Source: Planctomycetaceae bacterium
GTDB lineage: Bacteria > Planctomycetota > Planctomycetia > Pirellulales > Thermoguttaceae
Length of the DNA stretch: 11,006 nucleotides
Direction of reading: 5' to 3'
Assembly: GCA_009776995.1 (NCBI GenBank)
Contig: WRMR01000122.1
Span: 1 to 11,006 of the forward strand
Position 1 is the stretch's first letter, and each line of letters starts with the position of its first letter. The notes beneath the pieces were generated by a model. It searched no databases, was not told the DNA's origin, and saw only the letters and a list, made by a program, of their open reading frames with translations. The translations under genes were made by a program, and so were the position numbers. This document shows, piece by piece, positions 1-6,057 of the stretch.

Positions 1-2
1 TG

Positions 3-833
3 ATCATCAACGAAATTGAGTCAAAGCACATCCTGACGAAAAGCAAGCTGCCGGGACTCGGATATTGCATCAATCCCTACGTCGGCTGCGGGCACGCCTG
101 TGTCTATTGTTACGCCCGGTTTATGAAGCGATTCACGAATCATGAGGAGCCGTGGGGAACCTTTGTCGATGTCAAGGTCAACGCTGCGGCGTTGTTCGAG
201 AAGGATTTCCAAAAGGTGAAACCCGGTGAAGGAGCGTTCTTTGGCAGTGTGACCGACTGCTATCAACCGCTTGAAGCCCGGTATAAGCTGACATGCGCTA
301 TCCTGCAACAGATCGCCGACCACCCGGAACGCGGGTTCCGGGCGTCCATTCTCACCAAATCCGACCTCGTGTTGCGCGACGCCGGTTTGTTGAAGCGGAT
401 TCCTGACGCATCGGTCGGTTTTTCCATTGCCCTGACAAACGAAAAATCACGACGATTGTTCGAACCACGCGGTTCTCCGATTACGCAACGCATCGCCGCC
501 TTGCGGGAATTGCACGACGAAGGAATTTCAACGTATGCGTTTCTCGGTCCGATTCTGCCCGGCGTCACTGATTTGCCGGCGATCTTCGCCTCGCTGGAAG
601 GGATCATTGACTCTGTCTATGGTGAAACACTGAACACGCACTGCGGCAACATGCCGGAAATCCTGCGGGCCGTGACAACGCTTGACCGCCGGTTGCGTCC
701 GGATTTCGACAATCACATCCGCGACCGTGCCTATTGGGACTCGGTTGAGGAGGAATTTTACATCCTGGCTGAAAAGCATCGCATGGAAGTCGCCGGTTTT
801 TTTCATCATCTTGAAACGGGGACGTGTTCCTGA
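3..833 (+). CDS. Radical SAM protein, spore photolyase-like/Rv2578c-like (5' partial)
   Basis: The reading frame is open from the window edge, so the true start lies upstream; 276 residues are visible. Near the start it carries NPYVGCGHACVYCYARF, with the CX3CX2C cysteines at visible residues 29, 33 and 36 (codons at 87, 99 and 108). This is the radical SAM [4Fe-4S] motif in the context typical of SPL-family proteins. The following GSVTDCYQPLE, ILTKSDLVLRD and the FLGPILPGVTD segment fit the SplB/Rv2578c-like TIM-barrel pattern. Members bind S-adenosylmethionine and cleave it reductively; the substrate of this subgroup is not well established and a role in DNA repair should not be assumed. 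An internal ATG at 123 is not the start, because it would remove the cluster-binding motif. The protein is probably cytoplasmic. The class is secure, the exact function unknown. Confidence 0.85.
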   Translation: MINEIESKHILTKSKLPGLGYCINPYVGCGHACVYCYARFMKRFTNHEEPWGTFVDVKVNAAALFEKDFQKVKPGEGAFFGSVTDCYQPLEARYKLTCAILQQIADHPERGFRASILTKSDLVLRDAGLLKRIPDASVGFSIALTNEKSRRLFEPRGSPITQRIAALRELHDEGISTYAFLGPILPGVTDLPAIFASLEGIIDSVYGETLNTHCGNMPEILRAVTTLDRRLRPDFDNHIRDRAYWDSVEEEFYILAEKHRMEVAGFFHHLETGTCS

Positions 834-847
834 ACTCGCAAAACGGG

Positions 848-853
848 TATAAT
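848..853 (+). promoter_or_regulatory. Candidate -10 box ahead of the CBM9-like gene
   Basis: A perfect TATAAT lies 15 bases after the radical SAM stop codon and 122 bases before the ATG at 976. No good -35 hexamer is found at 16-18 nt spacing (the best is a TGTTCC-like sequence at 825-830), so this would be a promoter with a consensus -10 only. Position in an intergenic gap favours it; the missing -35 lowers confidence. Confidence 0.35.
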
Positions 854-878
854 GAATTCGTGTCAACGCCGGTGATGC

Positions 879-931
879 ACCGCTTGCCGGAAATCATGGA
901 CCGTTTGCTTTCCTTCCGAAAAACCGTTTGC
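879..931 (+). repeat. Three spaced direct repeats, ACCGYTTGC
   Basis: ACCGCTTGC (879-887), ACCGTTTGC (900-908) and ACCGTTTGC (923-931) recur at 21 and 23 bp steps, close to two helical turns, between the TATAAT at 848 and the start codon at 976. Such spacing places copies on the same DNA face and could serve a regulator. The units are short, so chance is possible. Confidence 0.4.
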
Positions 932-975
932 CGAAACCGGTATTATGTCACCGTACTCACCCTAAACCACTCACG

Positions 976-1632
976 ATGCTGCCCAAACGTTTTTTGTATC
1001 ATTTTTGCTGTCCTTGCCGTTATGTCGGAAAACTGTGGACGGCTCAGGGAACGCCGTTGGACGAAAGTCACCGTCTGCCGGACTTCGAGGCGTTGGAAGA
1101 TACCCCGTCGCAGAATGGCGGAACGGTCGATTTCCGCGTCGGCTGGAACGAAAAGGGGTTGGCATTTTCCGTCCGGGTCGAAGGAAAAAAGCATCGTCCC
1201 TGGTGCCGCGTTACGCGACCGGAAGACAGCGATGGCGTCCAGCTTTGCATTGACACGCGCGATGTGCGGAATATTCACCGCGCGACGCGGTTTTGTCACC
1301 GCCTGTTTATTTTGCCCGGCGGGAGCGGTCTCAACCAGGCGCAACCGACGCCGCTCTGGTTACCGATCAACCGCGCGAAAGCGCATCCGAACCCGATCCC
1401 CGTCGAACGCATGACGCTCGGCGGCAAGATCACCGACTTGATGTACCGGCTTGATTTCGTGATCCCGGCAGACGCCCTGACCGGTTACGAACCGCTTGAG
1501 TTTCACCGTCTCGGTTTTCATTACATGATCGTCGATCGGGACATCGGCAACCGCTCGCTCCTGCACGGCTACCCCTTCCCGCACAACGAAGACCCCAGCC
1601 TGTGGGCAACGCTTGAGTTGCAGGGTGAGTAA
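976..1632 (+). CDS. CBM9/DOMON-like fold protein, unsecreted, hypothetical
   Basis: 218 residues. The middle, from about residue 50 to 115, shows the alternating strand pattern of carbohydrate-binding module family 9-like domains: DFRVGWNEKGLAFSVRVEG, then SDGVQLCIDTRD, then HRATRFCHRLFILPGG. The C-terminal part has IPADALTGYEP, a LGFHYMIVDRDIG strand and the ending EDPSLWATLEL, matching the closing strands of such domains. I recall similar stand-alone proteins in planctomycetes but know no established function. The N-terminus (MLPKRFLYHFCCPCRYVGKLW) is basic with a CCPC cluster and is not a normal signal peptide, so a cytoplasmic location is likely. This ATG is preferred because homologous-looking sequence begins at it; a TTG at 928 in the same frame is an alternative, and neither has a strong Shine-Dalgarno. 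The fold call is moderate and the ligand unknown. Confidence 0.7.
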   Translation: MLPKRFLYHFCCPCRYVGKLWTAQGTPLDESHRLPDFEALEDTPSQNGGTVDFRVGWNEKGLAFSVRVEGKKHRPWCRVTRPEDSDGVQLCIDTRDVRNIHRATRFCHRLFILPGGSGLNQAQPTPLWLPINRAKAHPNPIPVERMTLGGKITDLMYRLDFVIPADALTGYEPLEFHRLGFHYMIVDRDIGNRSLLHGYPFPHNEDPSLWATLELQGE

Positions 1633-1777
1633 CTTTCTGGCGACCATGGAAGACCAGGGATACCTGACGTATAAGCCTGTCGCCGGAAAGTGTCGGGCCA
1701 ATAGATTTTGGAACGGCCCGGACAAATTGGAACAAAATCCGGAATGAAGCCGGTACTCCGGCGTCATTCCGGGATTT
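1632..1777. repeat. Cluster of three consecutive hairpins
   Basis: Three inverted repeats follow the stop codon of the CBM9-like gene almost without gaps. Hairpin 1 pairs 1632-1644 (ACTTTCTGGCGAC) with 1679-1691, 13 pairs including one U.G, with an inner CAGG-GATA-CCTG hairpin in its loop. Hairpin 2 pairs 1691-1699 (TGTCGGGCC) with 1715-1724, 9 pairs and one bulged G. Hairpin 3 pairs 1735-1753 with 1758-1777 around a TACT loop, about 19 pairs with one bulged G. Wobbles and bulges rather than breaks suggest RNA structure. None is followed by a clear U tract, so simple intrinsic termination is not obvious. It could be a 3' stabiliser, a terminator region or a small structured RNA. Confidence 0.6.
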
Positions 1778-1906
1778 GTATGTGATTTTCCCGCTCACGA
1801 ATCCCGTCATTGCGCTGCGATCCATTCCGGCTTTTGCCCGCAAAACATCATTGTCGGGGTACCCACAAAAAAATATCGTTTTTTTCCAAAAACACCAATC
1901 ACCCGC
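1778..1906. other. Gene-free spacer with an A/T-rich block
   Basis: No coding signal is convincing here. The only notable sequence is an A7 and T7 pair around TATCG near 1867-1885, which would make a weak A:U hairpin or act as an UP-like element upstream of the promoter at 1907. I see nothing else. Confidence 0.4.
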
Positions 1907-1935
1907 TTGCTTTCTTTATTGAGACTGCTTATGAT
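1907..1935 (+). promoter_or_regulatory. Sigma70-like promoter for the pseudopilin operon
   Basis: TTGCTT (1907-1912) and TATGAT (1930-1935) are separated by 17 nt, the optimal spacing. An A/T-rich stretch lies just upstream. A start near 1942 would give a leader of about 180 nt before the ATG at 2123, which contains the REP-like pair. An overlapping GATAAT at 1933-1938 is a less well placed alternative. Confidence 0.5.
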
Positions 1936-1984
1936 AATGTCGTACAGTTGCACGTAAATCAAGTGCTATTTTAAGCTGGACGGT

Positions 1985-2060
1985 AGCCGGGAACGTAAGT
2001 GATCGGTTCAACGGTGCTGTTCCTGAACAACCCGTCGCTTACGCTTCGGGTTGTTGTTTT
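1985..2060 (+). repeat. Inverted REP-like pair with complementary loops and terminator-like hairpin
   Basis: Two 24 nt units, 1985-2008 and 2029-2052, are related in inverted orientation, matching at 17 of 24 positions by hand alignment and sharing a CTTACG/CGTAAG core. The right unit forms a strong hairpin: AACAACCCG (2026-2034) with CGGGTTGTT (2047-2055), a 12 nt loop, followed by GTTTT, so it resembles an intrinsic terminator. The left unit can form a 5 bp stem with one wobble (1985-1989 with 2004-2008). CGTAAGTGA (1994-2002) pairs with TCGCTTACG (2035-2043) over 9 bp with one G.U. The two loops could therefore kiss or form a pseudoknot. From memory, similar palindromes recur in planctomycete intergenic DNA. 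Confidence 0.6.
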
Positions 2061-2122
2061 AAAACTTCGCGTTGTGCGGTGAATATACAGTTGTTAACCT
2101 TGGTTTTTGAAAGGACAAAGCG

Positions 2123-3232
2123 ATGAAAAAGTATTTCAGTGTTAAGATGAGAGGGGGGGGCAATGTACGGGCTTTTACGCTTGTTGAGCTTCTCGTTGTG
2201 ATTGCGATCATCGGAATTTTGATCGCCCTTCTCTTGCCCGCCGTGCAAGCCGCCCGCGAAGCGGCGCGTCGAATGCAGTGTACCAACAATCTCAAGCAAA
2301 TCGGATTGGCGATTCACAATCACCACGATGCGCAACGTTTGCTTCCTGCATCGGCCTTTCTCTACAATCGCGGCGGTTTTTGGCCGCAGATTTTTCCCTA
2401 TGCGGAGCAAACGGCCATTGGAGATTATATGACCAGGCGAGGATATTTTCGCGATTACTCTGAAGACGCGTGGTGGTCGCAAGACAGTCAATTTGAACCT
2501 TTGGGAATAACTCGTGAGAGTTTGGCGTCGGTTCCTTTTATGAAATGTCCTTCCCGGCGCAGCGGTGTGCAAATGTCTCCCAAGACCAATTCAGGAACGA
2601 ATGCAACACGCGGGCCGCTCGGCGACTACGCTTTTATCGTGTTGCGAGACAGCTCTCAGGTTGCATCCGGTGCGACGACAAGTTGGTGGGATTTTTGGGA
2701 TCCTAACCTCACCCAGGGTTTTGTCGGACCTTTCCGCCAGGCAATTTGGACAGGTGCTAATGGATTGCCTTGGGATGCCACAGGATCAAAAGATTCCTGG
2801 AAACCACGGGATACGATGGCCTGGTGGAGTGACGGAACCAGTAATCAGTTCCTGATCGGTGAAAAACACATCCCCAGTAACCGAATTGATCAATGTGAAT
2901 TTACCGTAACGTATCCGGGATTGATTGCGACTTGCGCGGATTGCACTTATTTCACAGGAGCTTCAACATGGTCCAGCCCCGGAGAGGCCAGGTCATTCCG
3001 CGGTTTTGACAACAATGGTCGATACGGACTTGCCTACGCAACGGATAAAGATTTGGAAAGAGACGACCGGGCACCCCTTTACCATTATGGTTTTGGAAGT
3101 GCGCATCCCGGAGTGTGTCACTTTCTTCTTGGCGATGGTTCGGTTCAATCGGTTTCGGTGACTGCAAGCACCGACAACGTCCTGATTCCTTATGCCGACG
3201 TCCGGGATGGCGGAGTGGTTTCATTGCCATAG
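2123..3232 (+). CDS. DUF1559 pseudopilin-like protein
   Basis: 369 residues. The leader ends ...GNVRAFTLVELLVV, a type IV prepilin-type cleavage/methylation site with the cut expected between A17 and F18 and the conserved Glu at position +5 (E22). A hydrophobic helix covers about residues 20-43, followed by the DUF1559 hallmark AAREAARRMQCTNNLKQIGLA. The tail has the H-X9-DG motif, H328 to D338-G339, inside HPGVCHFLLGDGSVQSVS. The family is hugely expanded in planctomycetes; members are presumed to be anchored in the membrane or assembled by type II/IV-like machinery, but their function is unproven. AAAGGA at about 2110 gives a good ribosome binding site. It heads a probable operon with the lipoprotein and the glycoside hydrolase-like gene. 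A G8 tract at 2153-2160 (residues 11-13) is unusual. No pilus genes are in the window. Confidence 0.92.
   Translation: MKKYFSVKMRGGGNVRAFTLVELLVVIAIIGILIALLLPAVQAAREAARRMQCTNNLKQIGLAIHNHHDAQRLLPASAFLYNRGGFWPQIFPYAEQTAIGDYMTRRGYFRDYSEDAWWSQDSQFEPLGITRESLASVPFMKCPSRRSGVQMSPKTNSGTNATRGPLGDYAFIVLRDSSQVASGATTSWWDFWDPNLTQGFVGPFRQAIWTGANGLPWDATGSKDSWKPRDTMAWWSDGTSNQFLIGEKHIPSNRIDQCEFTVTYPGLIATCADCTYFTGASTWSSPGEARSFRGFDNNGRYGLAYATDKDLERDDRAPLYHYGFGSAHPGVCHFLLGDGSVQSVSVTASTDNVLIPYADVRDGGVVSLP
2153..2160 (+). repeat. G8 homopolymer in the pseudopilin leader peptide
   Basis: Eight consecutive G encode part of three glycines (residues 11-13) directly before the prepilin cleavage site. Losing one G leads to TGA at 2199-2201; gaining one leads to TGA at 2185-2187. 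Both abolish the protein within about 14 codons, so the tract has the layout of a contingency (phase-variation) site. Confidence 0.5.
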
Positions 3233-3334
3233 AAAAGAATAAAAGGCAAAAGGTGGAAAAGAGTTCTGCTGCCAGTCGTCAGAAACCCATTTCCCTTTTT
3301 CCATCAACATTTTTACGCGAGAGGCGTCACCACA

Positions 3335-3748
3335 ATGAGGAAAACTGTTTTTTTTACGATAGGGGTTGTTTTTCTTGTCGGTCTTTTCGGCTGTTCGAAC
3401 AAGGTCCAGGTTTCGGGAAAGGTTGTTTTTGAGGACGGCACACCCTTAACGGCAGGAACGGTGGTTTTCGATAACGGTCGGGAACAGGCCAAAGGAGCGA
3501 TTTCTGAAAACGGAACCTATCGGTTGAGTTCCATGGCAAATCATGATGGAATCCCTCCCGGAGAATATGGTGTTTATATCACCGGGGCTTTGGGCTTTCG
3601 CGGCCCCGTGACGATGCAACCGGGAACCGTTCCCCGACCAGATGATCTGATTGATGCAAAATTCACGTCCAAGGCAACGTCAGAGCTTACATGCGCCATC
3701 AAAGGGGCCACCGTTTTTGATATTGTCGTCACGCCGCCGGAAAAATAG
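3335..3748 (+). CDS. Small lipoprotein, planctomycete type, beta-sandwich-like
   Basis: 137 residues. The N-terminus MRKTVFFTIGVVFLVGLFGC is a lipoprotein signal with lipobox LFGC and lipidated Cys20, so the mature protein is probably membrane anchored. The mature part begins VQVSGKVVFEDGTPLTAGTVVF and continues with GAISENGTYRL and GIPPGEYGVYI, the pattern of transthyretin/carboxypeptidase-regulatory-like domains seen in many small planctomycete lipoproteins. No enzymatic residues are evident. GAGAGG at 3319-3324 is a ribosome binding site 10 nt before the start. It lies 102 nt after the DUF1559 gene with no strong terminator between (only an imperfect stem at 3252-3261/3295-3305), and 40 nt before the next gene. 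A DUF1559 gene followed by such a lipoprotein is a common planctomycete pairing, which suggests a shared envelope role (inference). A T8 tract lies within its signal sequence. Confidence 0.8.
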   Translation: MRKTVFFTIGVVFLVGLFGCSNKVQVSGKVVFEDGTPLTAGTVVFDNGREQAKGAISENGTYRLSSMANHDGIPPGEYGVYITGALGFRGPVTMQPGTVPRPDDLIDAKFTSKATSELTCAIKGATVFDIVVTPPEK

Positions 3749-3788
3749 AGGCGTCCACCGAAACCAAATTTTATCTTCGTTCATTCCC

Positions 3789-5831
3789 ATGCAAAAAAGT
3801 CATTTCATATCGTGTCGGGTGCTTTCCATCGTTACCGTTTTTGGCTTGTTGATGGTGACAGGTTTGTCCCATGCCCAAAGTCAGGGCGATATTCGTGATC
3901 TCTTTCCTGATACCTGGGTTGGCACGGACGCACTGGGACGCACCATGCCGACGTGTGATGAGGTTGGGGAAGTCAAAACCGACCAGCAGAGGATCGTCGG
4001 CATTTTTTATGTGACGTGGCATGGAGATCAAAACGCCAGATTGAAAAGCCCCTATACCGCCGACGTCACCCGAATCCTTCAAAACGACCCCGATGCGCGA
4101 TTGGATACGAATCATCCGGGTTGGACCGAAGCCATGTTTCATTGGGGAGAACCGGAATTGGGGTACTTTCTCAGCAAAGATGAATACGTGATTCGAAAAG
4201 ACATTTCGATGCTCACCGATGCGGGGGTCGATGTTCTGGTCGTCGATGTGACCAATGCCGCAATGTACTGGGACGAGTGGGATATCCTTTTCACCACGAT
4301 GCAAAAAATGAAAGCGGAGGGAAACCAGGTTCCGCTATTCTGTTTTTGGGCTTTCAACGGCCCCTGCATTACGGTTGTCCAGACTCTGTATGAAAAAATC
4401 TATCTGGAAGAAAAATACAAGGAGTTCTGGTTCCACTGGGACGGGAAACCTTTGTTGCTTTATAACGGGACGCCAACGAAAGATTCGCAGCGAATCGGTG
4501 TGGTCAAGCACCCGAATCCCCATTACGACCCTGCGGCAAAAACAGATACGCAACATCCTCATTATGGAGACACCGAATATACGGAGGAATTTTACACGGA
4601 CTATACCCGGGCGGTGAAAGACTTTTTTACTTTGAGGACAATGTGGTGGGGGGATTATGAATGGAACGGCAAGCGTTTTGTCGGTTCCGAAGACAATTGG
4701 AGTTTCGGATATGGCATGAACGACCCCAGAGTTCGCGCAATGACGCCCGATGAGCTGATTTCCACCCACAACGGGGTTCGCGAAGAAGGAGTGGTCACTC
4801 CCGCCCAACATGCCCATTTCATGGTTGGGAAATCCTGGAGCAAAAAACTTGGTTCGCCCGAGCTGAACGAACGTGACATGCCGAAATCCGCTTACGTTCC
4901 CTGGCTGGACCAAACGGTGGAACATCCGGAAGGATATGGAATTTATTTCCAGGAACGCTGGGATGAAGTCCTGGAAGGCCGGCCCCGGTTCCTGTTTGTC
5001 AATGACTGGAATGAATGGACGGCACTCAAGTTTTCCGATCCGAACAATCTGGCCTGGATCAATTTCATGGGACGCGGGAAAGGGGCGGCGGCTTATTACT
5101 TCGTCGATCAATATAATGCGGAGTTCAATCGCACCATCCAGCCGATGAAGGGCGGTTATACCGACAATTATTATATGCAAATGGCGCAAAACATCCGGCG
5201 ATACAAGGGAGTTCGTCCGATTCCGAAACACCAGGGAATCACGCCCGTTGATTGGAACCGGCCTTTTGACGCATGGGAAACGATGGATGGGGAATACCGC
5301 GATACGATTGGCGATGTGTTGCATCGGGATTATCCGGGTTACGGGGGGAATCACTATACGGATCATTCCGGGAGAAACGACATTGCCACGTGTCAAATTG
5401 CCGTCGATGATGAGAACGTCTATTTCTATGTTGAGACGGTGGATGAATTGACCCCCTCCACCGACAACCATTGGATGTTGCTCCTGATTGATTCCGACTG
5501 CAATTCCAAGACCGGCTGGTTCGGGTATGATCTGCTGGTCAATCAAAAAATCGTTGATTCCGAAAAAACGGTCATAAGACAATGGGATAACACCGTCGGG
5601 GAGTGGAAAGATTTGGCGGAAATTCCGTACCAGACCGCGTTCAACAAACTTGTTGTCAAAGTGCCGCGTTCACTCGGAAACTGGCTGGGCGACGAAATCC
5701 AATGGGATTTCAAATGGAGTGATAACCCGTGTGACCTGAATGATCCGATTTCCCTTTGTATGTCGGGGGATACCGCTCCCAATCGCCGATTCAATTATCG
5801 ATTTCTTTGGCAGCGTGACTCAGTGAAGTGA
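3789..5831 (+). CDS. Secreted GH71/GH99-like putative glycoside hydrolase with C-terminal CBM9-like domain
   Basis: 680 residues. Signal peptide about 1-29, cut after LSHA. The region from about 65 to 475 reads as a TIM-barrel of the GH71/GH99-like kind: GIFYVTWHGD (71-80), MLTDAGVDVLVVDVTNA (141-157), WFHWDGKPLLLYN (214-226) and FVNDWNEWTAL (403-413), the last matching the WNEW signature common in GH99-like proteins. Residues about 485-675 form a CBM9-like domain (ETMDGEYRD, DIATCQIAVDDENVYFYVET, WMLLLIDSDCNSKTGW), probably carbohydrate binding. The start at 3789 is chosen because the signal peptide begins there; the frame is open upstream to 3651 but that would overlap the lipoprotein gene. 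There is no clear Shine-Dalgarno, so translation may be coupled to the lipoprotein gene 40 nt upstream. Family rank and substrate are uncertain; an alpha-mannan or similar glycan is only a guess. Catalytic residues were not assigned. Confidence 0.65.
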   Translation: MQKSHFISCRVLSIVTVFGLLMVTGLSHAQSQGDIRDLFPDTWVGTDALGRTMPTCDEVGEVKTDQQRIVGIFYVTWHGDQNARLKSPYTADVTRILQNDPDARLDTNHPGWTEAMFHWGEPELGYFLSKDEYVIRKDISMLTDAGVDVLVVDVTNAAMYWDEWDILFTTMQKMKAEGNQVPLFCFWAFNGPCITVVQTLYEKIYLEEKYKEFWFHWDGKPLLLYNGTPTKDSQRIGVVKHPNPHYDPAAKTDTQHPHYGDTEYTEEFYTDYTRAVKDFFTLRTMWWGDYEWNGKRFVGSEDNWSFGYGMNDPRVRAMTPDELISTHNGVREEGVVTPAQHAHFMVGKSWSKKLGSPELNERDMPKSAYVPWLDQTVEHPEGYGIYFQERWDEVLEGRPRFLFVNDWNEWTALKFSDPNNLAWINFMGRGKGAAAYYFVDQYNAEFNRTIQPMKGGYTDNYYMQMAQNIRRYKGVRPIPKHQGITPVDWNRPFDAWETMDGEYRDTIGDVLHRDYPGYGGNHYTDHSGRNDIATCQIAVDDENVYFYVETVDELTPSTDNHWMLLLIDSDCNSKTGWFGYDLLVNQKIVDSEKTVIRQWDNTVGEWKDLAEIPYQTAFNKLVVKVPRSLGNWLGDEIQWDFKWSDNPCDLNDPISLCMSGDTAPNRRFNYRFLWQRDSVK

Positions 5832-5871
5832 ATGCCGCCGGGAGTTTCGCCGGGTGCCGTGCAGTGAAAAA

Positions 5872-5907
5872 TTTTCAAAGTCTTCAAGAACTGGTCGCTT
5901 TGAAATT
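5872..5907 (+). other. A/T-rich hairpin after the glycoside hydrolase gene
   Basis: TTTCAAAG (5873-5880) pairs with CTTTGAAA (5898-5905), extendable by two A/T pairs with a bulge, around a 17 nt loop. No U tract follows. It may mark the 3' end of the upstream operon, but the stem is weak. The rest of the 5832-6057 gap holds only the promoter at 5940. Confidence 0.25.
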
Positions 5908-5939
5908 GTAAAACGCGGGGATACGAGATTTTTCACGAT

Positions 5940-5968
5940 TTGAAAAAAAGACCGGTTTATTGTATGAT
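5940..5968 (+). promoter_or_regulatory. Sigma70-like promoter for the ThuA-like gene
   Basis: TTGAAA (5940-5945) and TATGAT (5963-5968) with a 17 nt spacer. The -10 hexamer and spacing are identical to those of the promoter at 1907-1935. A start near 5975 would give a leader of about 80 nt. It indicates that the ThuA-like gene is transcribed separately from the upstream operon. Confidence 0.5.
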
Positions 5969-6057
5969 CAGGTATAGGGACAAGTAACCCCGGTCTCCCG
6001 TCCTTGCCCCTCATTCTTCGTCACTACTCAACTCACCCTGAAATGAAAGATATCGCC

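Noticed and set aside
824..1414. 196-codon plus-strand frame overlapping the CBM9-like gene
   Set aside because: Arg-rich out-of-frame translation overlapping a better frame with a recognisable fold.
1867..1885. A7/T7 hairpin as intrinsic terminator
   Set aside because: An all-A:U stem is too weak; an A/T-rich upstream promoter element is a simpler reading.
3252..3305. Possible attenuator between the pseudopilin and lipoprotein genes
   Set aside because: The stem is imperfect (one bulge, one wobble), A/T-rich, and closes a loop of about 33 nt; too weak to call, although a T5 run follows at 3310.
3651..3788. N-terminal extension of the glycoside hydrolase-like protein
   Set aside because: It would overlap the lipoprotein gene and bury the signal peptide that begins at 3789.
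4335..5582. 415-codon open frame on the minus strand
   Set aside because: It lies wholly antisense to the glycoside hydrolase-like gene, has no recognisable domain, and follows from the codon bias of the real gene.
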